DNA of 64,000 nt from Sphingomonas sp. KR3-1 (GTDB lineage Bacteria > Pseudomonadota > Alphaproteobacteria > Sphingomonadales > Sphingomonadaceae). This document shows, piece by piece, positions 42,051 through 50,449 of the stretch (the stretch's first letter is position 1; each line of letters opens with the position of its first letter). The stretch is taken from positions 434,001-498,000 of the forward strand of contig NZ_JBDZDQ010000002.1 in NCBI RefSeq assembly GCF_040049295.1. The letters run 5' to 3'. A program made the position numbers and the translations under genes. Under the pieces are notes generated by a model. That model saw nothing but the letters and a program-made list of their open reading frames with translations. It ran no database searches and was not told the DNA's origin.

Positions 42051-42326
42051 ATGAAACATTACATCATCGAAAGACAAATTTCCGGAATACACACATTCGA
42101 CCAAGACAAGATGCGCAAGGGGGCGGCTTCGTCCAATGCAGCACTTGACGAGATCGGCGGCCGCGCGCGCTGGCTGCAGTCGTTCGTCCTCGAAGATCGT
42201 ACCCTGTGCAGCTATCTCGCCGAGGACGAGGCCGCGATCCACGAGCACGCGCGGCTCTCGGGTTTTCCCGCCTCGCGGATCTTCGAAGTCGCGGCCGTGA
42301 TCGGTCCCGAGACTGCGAGCGGCTGA
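42051..42326 (+). CDS. DUF4242 family small protein
   Basis: 91 residues, MKHYIIERQISGIHTFDQDK at the start and ASRIFEVAAVIGPETA at the end. The pattern of an initial beta strand with E-R, a WLQSFVLEDRTLCSY core and IHEHARLSGFPASRI is that of DUF4242 (ferredoxin-like fold, often called nickel-binding). GAGGAGG lies 10 bp upstream. Only three bases separate it from the GlxA-like regulator, so the two are one transcription unit. The biochemical role is unproven in the family. Confidence 0.85.
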   Translation: MKHYIIERQISGIHTFDQDKMRKGAASSNAALDEIGGRARWLQSFVLEDRTLCSYLAEDEAAIHEHARLSGFPASRIFEVAAVIGPETASG

Positions 42327-42329
42327 GGC

Positions 42330-43412
42330 ATGGATCTTTCCCCCAGTAACGCGCCCGAGGGGCGCCGCGTACTCGACGTCACCATCGTCATGCTCGATGA
42401 CGGCCTGTCCTCGACAGCGGTGATGCCCACCGAGATTTTCCATTCCGCCGGCAGCCTGTGGAACGCGCTGCACGACGAGCCCGAATATCCCGGGTTCCGC
42501 GTGCGCACCGCTTCTCTGCGCGGGGCGGCCGTCCGCACGCCCTATGGCTTCGGCATGACGCCCGAAGTCGCGGTCGAAGCCGTCGAGCGCAGCGATATCG
42601 TCATCGTGCCCACCTCGGGCCTCGATCTCGATCTCAAGCTGGTCGAGAACAGCGCGCTGCTGCCCTGGCTGCGGCGCCAGCACGCGTCGGGCGCCTATAT
42701 CGTCGGCGTCTGCATGGGCGCTGCCTATCTCGCCGCGGCCGGGCTGCTCGACGGCCGGCTGGCGACCACCCATTGGGCAGCGTGCGGCGAGATGGCGACG
42801 CGCTTCCCGCGAGTGCGCTGGCATCCCGAGCTGTTCATGACCGAGGACCAGCGCATCCTGTGCAGCGGCGGGGTAGGGGCATCGATCGACATCAGCCTCT
42901 ATCTGGTCGAGAAGTTCTGCGGCCACGATGTCGCGGTGCAGACCGCCAAGGCGCTGTTGTTGCCGATGCCGCGGCTGATGCAGTCGGGCTATGCGGTGCT
43001 GCCGGTTTCGCGGGCGCATGACGATCCGCAGATCCGGGCGATCGAGGCATGGCTGCAGGAGAATTTCCGCAAGGAAGTGTCGATCCCCGAGCTCGCCGCG
43101 CGCGTGCATCTGGGCGCGCGGACCTTCGTGCGGCGGTTCAAGTCGGCCACCGGGCGGCTGCCCGCGGCCTATATCCAGGCGCTCCGCATCGAAGCGGCCA
43201 AGACGATGCTCGAGCATGAGGATCGCTCGGTTGCGGTGATTTCCGAGGCGGTCGGCTATCTCGATCTCGGTTTCTTCCGGGCGCTGTTCAAGCGGATGAC
43301 GGGCATGACGCCCGGCCAGTATCGCGCGGAATTCGCGCCGATCAGCGTGCGCGGCCATGCGCCGCCTGCGCTCCACCTCGTGCCGGGCGACGCGCTCGTC
43401 GGGCATTGCTGA
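42330..43412 (+). CDS. GlxA-type transcriptional regulator (DJ-1/PfpI amidase-like domain plus AraC HTH)
   Basis: 360 residues. Residues about 10-200 form a class-I amidotransferase/DJ-1-like domain with the nucleophile-elbow cysteine in VGVCMGAAYLAAAG (Cys about 128) and LATTHWAACGEMATRFPRVR. Residues about 240-335 are an AraC-type double HTH (EVSIPELAARVHLGARTFVR; ISEAVGYLDLGFFRALFKRM). Known members (GlxA, GbdR, ArgR, CdhR) activate amine or amino-acid catabolic genes. No such enzymes adjoin it here, and it is tied to the DUF4242 gene. Its effector is unknown. Confidence 0.92.
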   Translation: MDLSPSNAPEGRRVLDVTIVMLDDGLSSTAVMPTEIFHSAGSLWNALHDEPEYPGFRVRTASLRGAAVRTPYGFGMTPEVAVEAVERSDIVIVPTSGLDLDLKLVENSALLPWLRRQHASGAYIVGVCMGAAYLAAAGLLDGRLATTHWAACGEMATRFPRVRWHPELFMTEDQRILCSGGVGASIDISLYLVEKFCGHDVAVQTAKALLLPMPRLMQSGYAVLPVSRAHDDPQIRAIEAWLQENFRKEVSIPELAARVHLGARTFVRRFKSATGRLPAAYIQALRIEAAKTMLEHEDRSVAVISEAVGYLDLGFFRALFKRMTGMTPGQYRAEFAPISVRGHAPPALHLVPGDALVGHC

Positions 43413-43503
43413 GGCGACAGCCTCCAACGCTTTGAAAAGACAAGAGTTCGCGGGTCGCAGCCGCGCGCGCCTTCGCGCGCCTCAACCCCAAGGAGTGTTT
43501 TCG

Positions 43504-43842
43504 ATGTTTCGTACCCTGTTGTTCACCACGCTGGCCTTCGGGCTGGCGGCGCCGGCGCTTGGCCGGCCCTTCGACGATCCGCAGCCGGTCTCGCGGACGG
43601 TCTCGGTCCGCGATCTAAACCTCGCGACCGACGCCGGCGCTCGCGAGCTCGATCGGCGCATCCAGGCGGCGGCGCGTTTCGTCTGCCGGATTCCCAATCC
43701 GAGTCTAGCCATCCCCTTCGTCTATTCGCGGCCCTGTGTGGCGGAGGCGTTGCGGGACGTCGCCCCGCGGGTAGCCAACGCCGTCGCGCTCGCCCGCAGC
43801 AACCAGCTGCGGATGAGCGCCATCCAGGTCTCCACCCGCTAG
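43504..43842 (+). CDS. UrcA family protein
   Basis: 112 residues, AAGGAG before the ATG, signal peptide ending APALGRP. The segment SVRDLNLATDAGARELDRRI, then QAAARFVCR, with a second Cys in SRPCVAEAL, is the defining pattern of UrcA proteins (small secreted proteins with one probable disulfide, frequent in sphingomonads and Caulobacter). The function is not known in the family. Single gene, with its own terminator. Confidence 0.88.
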   Translation: MFRTLLFTTLAFGLAAPALGRPFDDPQPVSRTVSVRDLNLATDAGARELDRRIQAAARFVCRIPNPSLAIPFVYSRPCVAEALRDVAPRVANAVALARSNQLRMSAIQVSTR

Positions 43843-43874
43843 GGCTGGCGACAAGCGATCCCTCGCTTGACCTG

Positions 43875-43915
43875 ACAGGGCCGGGCAATTCCCCGATTTC
43901 CCGGCCCTGTTCTTT
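43875..43915 (+). terminator. Terminator of the UrcA gene
   Basis: ACAGGGCCGGG (43875-43885) pairs exactly with CCCGGCCCTGT (43900-43910), followed by TCTTT. Confidence 0.85.
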
Positions 43916-43932
43916 GCCCAGGCGCGGGACGC

Positions 43933-43967
43933 AAAAAAAGGCCCGGGAGGATCGCTCCTCCCGGGCC
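43933..43967 (-). terminator. rplKA terminator
   Basis: On the minus strand GGCCCGGGAGG pairs exactly with CCTCCCGGGCC (loop AGCGAT) and is followed by seven T. It is a strong intrinsic terminator right after rplA, so rplJL are not reached from the rplK promoter. Confidence 0.92.
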
Positions 43968-43990
43968 CATTTTTCAGCTTGTCGCCAGGA

Positions 43991-44683
43991 TCAGACGGTC
44001 GCGACTTCGGCGACGTCGACCTTCACGCCCGGGCCCATCGTCGAGCTGAGGGCGACCTTCTTCAGGTACTTGCCCTTGGCGCCCGACGGCTTGGCCTTGA
44101 CCACGGCGTCGACCAGCGCGTCGAAATTGGCGCGCAGGTCCTCCGCCGGGAACGACGCCTTGCCGATGCCCGAGTGGATGATGCCGGCCTTTTCGACGCG
44201 GTACTCGACCTGGCCGCCCTTGGCGGCCTTGACGGCCTCGGCGACGTTCATGGTCACGGTGCCGAGCTTCGGGTTCGGCATCAGGCCCTTCGGACCCAGC
44301 ACCTTGCCGAGGCGGCCGACCAGGCCCATCATGTCCGGGGTCGCGATGCAGCGATCGAACTCTATCTTGCCGCCCTGGACGATCTCGAGCAGGTCCTCGG
44401 CGCCGACCACGTCGGCACCGGCCTCGCGGGCCTCGTCAGCCTTGGCGCCCTTGGCGAACACGCCGACGCGCACGGTCTTGCCGGTGCCCTTGGGCAGGGT
44501 CACCACGCCGCGGACCATCTGGTCGGCGTGACGCGGATCGACGCCCAGGTTGAGCGCGACTTCGATCGACTCGTCGAACTTCGAGGTGGCGTTGGCCTTC
44601 ACCAGCGCGATCGCCTCGTCCACGCCGTGCAGCTTCTCGCCGTCGACGGTCCAGGCCTTCTGCTTCTTCGTGAGCTTTGCCAT
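43991..44683 (-). CDS. rplA: 50S ribosomal protein L1
   Basis: 230 residues from [20 protein letters not shown]. Typical L1 segments: [57 protein letters not shown] and the C-terminal [20 protein letters not shown]. It forms the L1 stalk and, in bacteria studied, represses its own rplKA mRNA. It is four bases after rplK, and a strong terminator follows. Confidence 0.99.
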   Translation of the reverse strand: MAKLTKKQKAWTVDGEKLHGVDEAIALVKANATSKFDESIEVALNLGVDPRHADQMVRGVVTLPKGTGKTVRVGVFAKGAKADEAREAGADVVGAEDLLEIVQGGKIEFDRCIATPDMMGLVGRLGKVLGPKGLMPNPKLGTVTMNVAEAVKAAKGGQVEYRVEKAGIIHSGIGKASFPAEDLRANFDALVDAVVKAKPSGAKGKYLKKVALSSTMGPGVKVDVAEVATV

Positions 44684-44687
44684 GTCC

Positions 44688-45119
44688 TTAGCCCTCCACA
44701 ACCTGGAGGCCCATCGCGCGGGCCGAGCCCTCGATGATGCGGGTGGCCGCCTCGATATCGTTAGCGTTGAGATCCTTCATCTTGATCTCGGCGATTTCGC
44801 TCAGCTTCGAGCGCGCGATCTTTCCGGCGGAAACCTTGCCCGGCTCCTTCGAGCCCGACTTCAGGTTCGCGGCCTTCTTGATCAGATAGGTCGCCGGCGG
44901 CGTCTTGGTCTCGAACGAGAACGAGCGGTCCGCATAGACGGTGATGACGGTGGGGAGGGGCGTGCCCTTCTCCATGTCGCCGGTCGAGGCGTTGAACGCC
45001 TTGCAGAATTCCATGATGTTCACGCCGCGCTGACCCAGCGCAGGGCCGATCGGCGGCGAGGGGTTTGCAGAGCCGGCCGGCACCTGCAGCTTGATATAGC
45101 CGGTAATCTTCTTTGCCAT
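44688..45119 (-). CDS. rplK: 50S ribosomal protein L11
   Basis: 143 residues from [20 protein letters not shown] (GAGAG upstream). [20 protein letters not shown] is the conserved thiostrepton-region loop, and the C-terminal 23S-rRNA-binding domain ([22 protein letters not shown] end) is complete. First gene of the rplKA block. Its upstream region is shared with a divergent TonB receptor gene. In most bacteria nusG would be directly upstream; here it is 11 kb away. Confidence 0.99.
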   Translation of the reverse strand: MAKKITGYIKLQVPAGSANPSPPIGPALGQRGVNIMEFCKAFNASTGDMEKGTPLPTVITVYADRSFSFETKTPPATYLIKKAANLKSGSKEPGKVSAGKIARSKLSEIAEIKMKDLNANDIEAATRIIEGSARAMGLQVVEG

Positions 45120-45413
45120 GTCACTCTCTTTCGTGGGGAGGGGCCAAAGGCCGATCCCCTGATCAAGTCGAGCGGTTAAAGCGGCCGAGCGAACCCGGCC
45201 TCCCGCGGTTTTTCCGTAGCTGTTGCTCTGGAAGGGCGCGCGCCTAACGCAATATGCGTTCGAACGCAAATGCTTCTGTGCCGAACCGCCGAAAACCGCG
45301 GTTTTCTGTCACAAAACTGCCAAACATTAACTTTTGGTAATGTTCGGGATTTACCCCGAACTGTCATTTGTGCAGCGCAACCGGCGGCCTCCTAAAGGGG
45401 GGAACCAGAAACA
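45120..45413. promoter_or_regulatory. Divergent rplK / TonB-receptor control region with stacked palindromes
   Basis: 294 bp without a gene. Four palindromes lie within about 105 bp: GCGTTCGAACGC (45256-45267), GAAAACCGCGGTTTTC (45291-45306), ACATTA-N8-TAATGT (about 45324-45343) and GTTCGGG-N6-CCCGAAC (45342-45361). I could not settle on the rplK promoter. The palindromes nearest the receptor gene may be operators for it. Confidence 0.5.
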
Positions 45414-47963
45414 ATGCGCACCGCACGCTCCACTTTCCTTGCGCGTCCCGCGCTTGCCGCGCTCGTCATGGGCATCGCGCTCGGCGTCGCCGCTCCGGCC
45501 TTCGCGCAGGACCAGGCTGCGCCTGCCGCCGAGGCGCAGGAAGCGCCGCCGCAGGAGATCGTCGTCACCGGCCAGCGCGCCGCCCAGCGCGCCGCGAACC
45601 TCGAGAAGCGCGATGCCGACAACACGGTCGAGACGCTGCATGCCAACGATGTCGGCAAGCTCCCCGACCAGAACGTCGCCGAGGCGATCAAGCGCCTGCC
45701 TGGCCTGTCGGTCGCCAACGACCAGGGCGAGGGCCGCTACGTCATCATCCGCGGCATCGATCCGAACCTGATCAACGTCACGCTCAACGGCCAGACGTTG
45801 CCCGCGCCGGAACCCGCCGGCCGCCAGGTCAAGCTCGACGATCTGCCCTCGGGCATGATCCAGTCGGTCACCGTCAGCAAGTCGCTGCTCGCCAGCCAGG
45901 ACGCCAATGCGGTGGGCGGCGAGGTCAATATCAAGACCAAGACCGGCTTCGACAGCCGCAATCCCTTTTTCCTCGATGCGCGGGGCGCGATCGGCCGCTA
46001 CGACATGAACCACAAGGCGCCCTGGGAGCTCGACGGCACGCTGGGCGGCCATTCGGGCGATTTCGGCGCAGTGGTCTCGGTCAATTATTCGCGCCGTCCG
46101 ATCGAGTCCGAGAATTTCCAGGGCTCGACCGCCTATACCGCCGCCGGCGCACCCGACGGCAACGGCCTGCGCGACTATAACCTGATCCGCACCCGCCTGG
46201 GCGTGGTCGGCAATTTCGACTGGCATCCGAGCGATGGCGTGAAGCTGTACCTGCGCACCAGCTATTCGAAGTTCCAGGACCACGAGACCCGCGACCAGAA
46301 CCGCCTGGCGATCACCACCCCGACGCCCGGTGCGCTCAAGGCGACCGGCACGATCCTCGTCCGCCACCGCGAGGAGGACGACAACACCAAGTCGGCCACG
46401 CTGGGCGGCGAGTTCGACCTGGGCGGCGGCAAGCTCGAGGCCTCGGGGGGCTGGACGCGCGCGGTGAAGATCGATCCGATCCGCAGCGAGTTCACTTTCG
46501 GCACCGCCAAGGGGGCGGTGTTCGCGACCCTCGACAGCAGCACCGATCCCTACACGCTGGTGCCGAGCGGCACCACGGCGGGGATCTTCGACGATCCCAG
46601 CAAGTTCAGCCTGACCAAGTTCAACTACGAGACCCGCCAGGCCAGCGAGGATGTGTGGCAGGGCCGCGTGGATTACAGCCATCCGATCGCGATCGGCGAC
46701 GACAGCGCTATCAAGTTCGGCGCCAAATATCTCGAGCGCCGCAAGAAGAACAACCAGGATAAGCGCAACTACAAGAACGGCACGCTCTGGACGATGACCA
46801 ACGTCGCCTATGCCGCCGATCCGAACTTCTATGACGGCATGTTCCACTTCGGCCAGCGGATCGATTACGGCGCCGCGCTCGCCTATACCCAGGCCAATCC
46901 CGGCGTCATCGCGATCGACAATGGCACGTCCCTCTCGGACTCGCTGTCGAGCGATTATGACGTGCGCGAGAAGATTAGCGCCGGCTATGTGATGGCGACG
47001 CTGCGCTTCGGCGCGCTGACCCTGATCCCCGGCGTGCGCGTCGAGCATACCGACGACGATACCCGGGCGAAGATCGTCCATACCGGCTCCACGCTGGCGG
47101 ACGGCTACAACAGCCATGGAGAGAACGGCTATACCGACGTCTTCCCGGGCCTGAACGCCAAGTTCGAGATGGCGCATAACCTGTTCCTGCGCGGTGCCGT
47201 CACCACCTCGATCGGCCGCCCCAACTATGCGGACCTCGCGCCGTACATCACCGTCGACAGCACTGCCTCGCCGACGGCGATCGCGCTCGGCAACCCGGAC
47301 CTCAAGCCCTATCGCGCGGTCAATTACGACGCGTCGATCGAATATTATCCCTCGCCGGACACGCTGTTCGTCGCCGGCTTCTTCCACAAGGACATCGACA
47401 ACCCGATCTACAAGACGGGCAACCCGGTGACCAATGGCACCTATGCCGGCGTGACCTATCCCAGCGCGTTCGTCACCAAGCCGATCAACGTCGACAGCGA
47501 GACGCTGAGCGGTGTCGAGTTCAACGCCCAGACCCAGTTCACCTTCCTTCCCGGCCCGCTGAGCGGCTTCGGCGTGTCGGCGAACTTCACCCATGTCTGG
47601 GGCCATGCCAACGGCCTGCCGGGCCGTGCCGGCGACCTGCCGCTCGGCTTCCAGTCGAAGAATGTCGGCAACGTCCAGCTCTTCTACGAGAAGTACGGCC
47701 TCGCCGCGCGCCTCGCCTTCAACTATCGCTCCTCCTATCTCGACACGCTGGCCGGCAGCGCCGCGCTCGACCAGTTCACTGACGGCAATGGCCAGCTCGA
47801 CCTTCACGTCAGCTACCAGGTCATTCCAGCGATCACGCTGTTCGGCGACGCGGTGAACATGACCAACGCGCCGTGGCGCCGCTATATCGGCACCAAGCCG
47901 TTCCTGGTCGAGCGTGAGCAATATGGCGCGCTGCTGCGCGGCGGCGTGCAGCTGCACTTCTAG
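45414..47963 (+). CDS. TonB-dependent receptor, probably for phytate or other inositol phosphates
   Basis: 849 residues, signal peptide ending PAFAQDQ, TonB box (QEIVVTGQRA), plug domain (GKLPDQNVAEAIKRLPGLSV, YVIIRGIDPNLINVTLNGQT) and a barrel ending VQLHF. The plug has the features of the Xanthomonas/Caulobacter-type TonB receptor family (TIGR01782-like). The assigned ligand is an inference: the next gene, 80 bp downstream on the same strand, encodes a histidine acid phosphatase very like AppA phytase. The receptor is divergent from rplKA, and a hairpin separates it from the phosphatase gene. Confidence 0.9.
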   Translation: MRTARSTFLARPALAALVMGIALGVAAPAFAQDQAAPAAEAQEAPPQEIVVTGQRAAQRAANLEKRDADNTVETLHANDVGKLPDQNVAEAIKRLPGLSVANDQGEGRYVIIRGIDPNLINVTLNGQTLPAPEPAGRQVKLDDLPSGMIQSVTVSKSLLASQDANAVGGEVNIKTKTGFDSRNPFFLDARGAIGRYDMNHKAPWELDGTLGGHSGDFGAVVSVNYSRRPIESENFQGSTAYTAAGAPDGNGLRDYNLIRTRLGVVGNFDWHPSDGVKLYLRTSYSKFQDHETRDQNRLAITTPTPGALKATGTILVRHREEDDNTKSATLGGEFDLGGGKLEASGGWTRAVKIDPIRSEFTFGTAKGAVFATLDSSTDPYTLVPSGTTAGIFDDPSKFSLTKFNYETRQASEDVWQGRVDYSHPIAIGDDSAIKFGAKYLERRKKNNQDKRNYKNGTLWTMTNVAYAADPNFYDGMFHFGQRIDYGAALAYTQANPGVIAIDNGTSLSDSLSSDYDVREKISAGYVMATLRFGALTLIPGVRVEHTDDDTRAKIVHTGSTLADGYNSHGENGYTDVFPGLNAKFEMAHNLFLRGAVTTSIGRPNYADLAPYITVDSTASPTAIALGNPDLKPYRAVNYDASIEYYPSPDTLFVAGFFHKDIDNPIYKTGNPVTNGTYAGVTYPSAFVTKPINVDSETLSGVEFNAQTQFTFLPGPLSGFGVSANFTHVWGHANGLPGRAGDLPLGFQSKNVGNVQLFYEKYGLAARLAFNYRSSYLDTLAGSAALDQFTDGNGQLDLHVSYQVIPAITLFGDAVNMTNAPWRRYIGTKPFLVEREQYGALLRGGVQLHF

Positions 47964-47970
47964 CGCGGAA

Positions 47971-48006
47971 GAGACCGCATGCCGACGCTGGTCAGCATGC
48001 GGTCTC
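47971..48006 (+). terminator. Intercistronic hairpin between receptor and phytase genes
   Basis: GAGACCGCATGC (47971-47982) pairs exactly with GCATGCGGTCTC (47995-48006), 12-base loop, no T-run. It may stabilise the upstream mRNA or reduce read-through. Confidence 0.6.
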
Positions 48007-48043
48007 GCGAAGCAGACTATCACGGAACGCGAAGGAGAGGGCG

Positions 48044-49285
48044 ATGCGCATGACGAGGTTCCGTACCCTGTTGGGCAGCATCGCCCTTGCGCTCACTCTT
48101 TCCGGCAATGGGCCCGCAGGTCCGGCCGCCGATGCGCCGTCAGGGCTCCGCGTGGACCGCGTCGTGCTGCTGATGCGGCACGGCGTGCGCCCGCCGACCA
48201 AGGCGCAGCCCATGCCCGCCGGCGTGGCGGCCGATCCCTGGCCGAGCTGGCCGATCGCACCCGGCTGGCTCACGCCGCACGGCGCTATCGCGATCGGCCG
48301 GCTCGGCAGCTGGGACGGGGCACGCCTGCGCCGCCTCGGCGTGCTGCCCGCCACCGGGTGCCCGGCACCGGGCGCGGTGACCGTTGTCGCGGACAGCGAC
48401 CAGCGCACGATTGCCACTGCTGACGCCTGGCTCGCCACGCTCGCGCCAGGCTGCGGCATCCCCAACCGGCACCGGCCGCAGGGCGAGGCCGATCCGGTCT
48501 TCTCCGCGATCGAGCAGGGGCAGGGCGGCTATGATCCCGCCAGGGCAGATGCCGCGGTTGCCGCCGCTCTCGGCTCGGGTGGCATCGCCGCCGTCGAGGC
48601 GCGCCACCGCGCACTGCTTACTCGGCTCGACAAGATCCTGTGCGGCGCGGCCAAGTCCGGCTGCGGCGTCTCCGCCGAGCCTTCGAGCATCGCGCCCGCC
48701 AGCGCCGGCAAGCGCCCCAAGCTCGGCGGCGCGCTCGACCGCGCCTCGACTGCCGCGCAGATCCTGCTGCTCGAATATGCCGACGGCAAGCCGATGGCCG
48801 AGGTGGGCTGGGGCCGCGCCTCGCCCAGCGACGTCACTGCGCTCTCCGCCTTTCACGCGCTCGAATTCCGCCTGCTCGCCCGCCCGCCGCATGTCGCTGC
48901 CGCGAACCTGGCCGGCATCGCGCCGATTCTGCGCGACGGGCTGACCGGCAAGGCGGTGGTCACGCTCGTCTCCGGCCATGACACCAATGTCGCCAATCTC
49001 GGCGGCCTGCTCGGCATCCACTGGCAGGTGCCCGGCATCGCTGCCGACGATCCTGCGCCCGGCGGGGCGATCGTGCTCGAGCGGCTGCGCGACGCCAAGG
49101 GTGCGCTCTATGTCCGCGCGCGCTACCGCGCCCAGGCGCTCGAGCAGATCCGCAGCGCCGCGCCGCTTGCTGCCAATGCGCCCTATGATGCCGTGCTGCC
49201 GATCCCGGGCTGCACTGCGCGCGGCGTCGCCGGCCTGTGCACGCTGGCGCAGTTCGAGGCGAAGCTGGCGCCCGCGCTGCACTGA
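48044..49285 (+). CDS. Histidine acid phosphatase, AppA-like phytase
   Basis: 413 residues with GAAGGAGAG before the ATG and a signal peptide. The branch-2 histidine phosphatase active site is complete: RHGVRPPTKA at residues about 45-54 (nucleophile His 46) and GHDTN at about 311-315 (His and catalytic Asp). The surrounding text SGHDTNVANLGGLLGIHWQV and PAPGGAIVLERLRD follows the E. coli AppA pattern closely (HDTNLANLGG...PPGG-LVFERW). Several cysteines (CPAPGA, CGIPN, CGAAKSGCG, CTARGVAGLC) suggest disulfides in the periplasm. It should release phosphate from phytate or sugar phosphates such as glucose-1-phosphate. Confidence 0.92.
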   Translation: MRMTRFRTLLGSIALALTLSGNGPAGPAADAPSGLRVDRVVLLMRHGVRPPTKAQPMPAGVAADPWPSWPIAPGWLTPHGAIAIGRLGSWDGARLRRLGVLPATGCPAPGAVTVVADSDQRTIATADAWLATLAPGCGIPNRHRPQGEADPVFSAIEQGQGGYDPARADAAVAAALGSGGIAAVEARHRALLTRLDKILCGAAKSGCGVSAEPSSIAPASAGKRPKLGGALDRASTAAQILLLEYADGKPMAEVGWGRASPSDVTALSAFHALEFRLLARPPHVAAANLAGIAPILRDGLTGKAVVTLVSGHDTNVANLGGLLGIHWQVPGIAADDPAPGGAIVLERLRDAKGALYVRARYRAQALEQIRSAAPLAANAPYDAVLPIPGCTARGVAGLCTLAQFEAKLAPALH

Positions 49286-49406
49286 TTCCGACCAATCACC
49301 GCTTGCCAAGGCGCGTACGCCGTCACAGGCTGTGCGTACCGGCGGCACGAGCACAAGCTCCCATGAGACTGCCGGGGCAATCCAGGAGGCGCCTGGAGAA
49401 GATGCC

Positions 49407-50054
49407 ATGTTCAAGCACAACCGTACGGCCGTTCTTGCGGCCACCGGCCTGATCCTCGCCACCGCGGGGGTCGCCTGGGCCTATACCACCGATACCGACG
49501 ACCACGGCACGATCAGCAACATCAGCGGCGGCAAGCGGTTCGTCATCCAGCAGCGTACCGACAGCATCCCCGGCCGCGCCGAGTTGCGCGGCACATCCAG
49601 CACCACCGGCGTCTCGGCGAGCGGCCGGTTCAAGCTGGTCAGCGGCGGCAAATATGTGAGCGTGATGCAGGTGCTCAACGTCGTCGCGGCAGGCTCCACC
49701 TCGGGCCCGTCCGAGCCGATTACCCAACTCGCCGTGCGGCCCAAATCGGGCGGAAACTACGAGTTCTACATCGTCCAGGGCAGCCAGGTCTGCAGCGGCG
49801 CGCCGACAGTGGTGGTGGGCAGTTCCTACGATGTCAGCGTATCGGTGAGCACCGGTCAGAGCCCGGGCTACACGATCAACGGCGTGAGCTGCAAGAAGTC
49901 CAACCCCGACGGCGACAAGGCCGGCACGGTGTTCGACGGCAGCCTGAAGAGCGGGCGCTATTTCTACCCGAAGATGGGCGCCTACAACACCAGCAGCAAC
50001 CAGTCACAGAGCGGCGGCGGCTCGACGATCGAGTGGACCGAGATCGCGATCTAG
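49407..50054 (+). CDS. Secreted polysaccharide-lyase-7-like jelly-roll protein
   Basis: 215 residues, signal peptide ending GVAWAYT. The phrases GRAELRGTSST, KYVSVMQVLNV and SGRYFYPKMGAYNTSSNQ correspond in order to the three hallmark strands of family-7 alginate lyases (R-x-E-L-R, Q-I/V-H and Y-F-K-A-G-x-Y-N). The middle motif lacks the catalytic histidine (QVL instead of QVH), so activity on alginate is doubtful, and it may bind or cut another glycan. It lies 121 bp after the phytase gene and ends at a bidirectional hairpin. Related family unproven without a structural search. Confidence 0.6.
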   Translation: MFKHNRTAVLAATGLILATAGVAWAYTTDTDDHGTISNISGGKRFVIQQRTDSIPGRAELRGTSSTTGVSASGRFKLVSGGKYVSVMQVLNVVAAGSTSGPSEPITQLAVRPKSGGNYEFYIVQGSQVCSGAPTVVVGSSYDVSVSVSTGQSPGYTINGVSCKKSNPDGDKAGTVFDGSLKSGRYFYPKMGAYNTSSNQSQSGGGSTIEWTEIAI

Positions 50055-50062
50055 GCGGGGTT

Positions 50063-50097
50063 GGGGGATCGGCCGGGCCTAGAATGGCCGATCCCCC
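50063..50097. terminator. Hairpin between convergent PL7-like and cyoD genes
   Basis: GGGGGATCGGCC (50063-50074) pairs exactly with GGCCGATCCCCC (50086-50097). There is no T-run on either side, but the position indicates a shared terminator. Confidence 0.65.
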
Positions 50098-50104
50098 ACA
50101 AGCG

Positions 50105-50449
50105 CTAGTGCCCGCCGCCCATATCCTGCGGCATCGGCATCATGTTGGCGTTGAGGTGGTACATCACCCAGATCGAGCCGCCGATCGTCAGCACCACGAT
50201 CACCGTGGTGAACAGGAAGGCGAGCAGCGTCCATCCGCCTTCCGACCGCGTGTCGAGGTGCAGGAAGAACAGCACGTGCACCACGATCTGGACGATCGCG
50301 AAGCCGAAGATGATTGCCGCGGTCCAGCCCGGGGCGAGCTGCGGGCCGCTCATCACCAGCCAGAAGGGGATCACCGTCAGGATGATCGCCAGGACCGAGC
50401 CGAGGCGGTGGCCATTGCCATGCGCGGGGGTGTTGCCGGGGGTGCTCAA
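50105..50449 (-). CDS. cyoD: Cytochrome o ubiquinol oxidase subunit IV
   Basis: 114 residues with three membrane segments (LGSVLAIILTVIPFWLVMSG, AAIIFGFAIVQIVVHVLFFL, LLAFLFTTVIVVLTIGGSIW), the layout of CyoD. The VVHVLFFLHLD motif is typical. Its start overlaps the cyoC stop (ATGA). It is the last gene of the operon: no cyoE (haem O synthase) follows, so that gene must be elsewhere. Confidence 0.94.
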   Translation of the reverse strand: MSTPGNTPAHGNGHRLGSVLAIILTVIPFWLVMSGPQLAPGWTAAIIFGFAIVQIVVHVLFFLHLDTRSEGGWTLLAFLFTTVIVVLTIGGSIWVMYHLNANMMPMPQDMGGGH

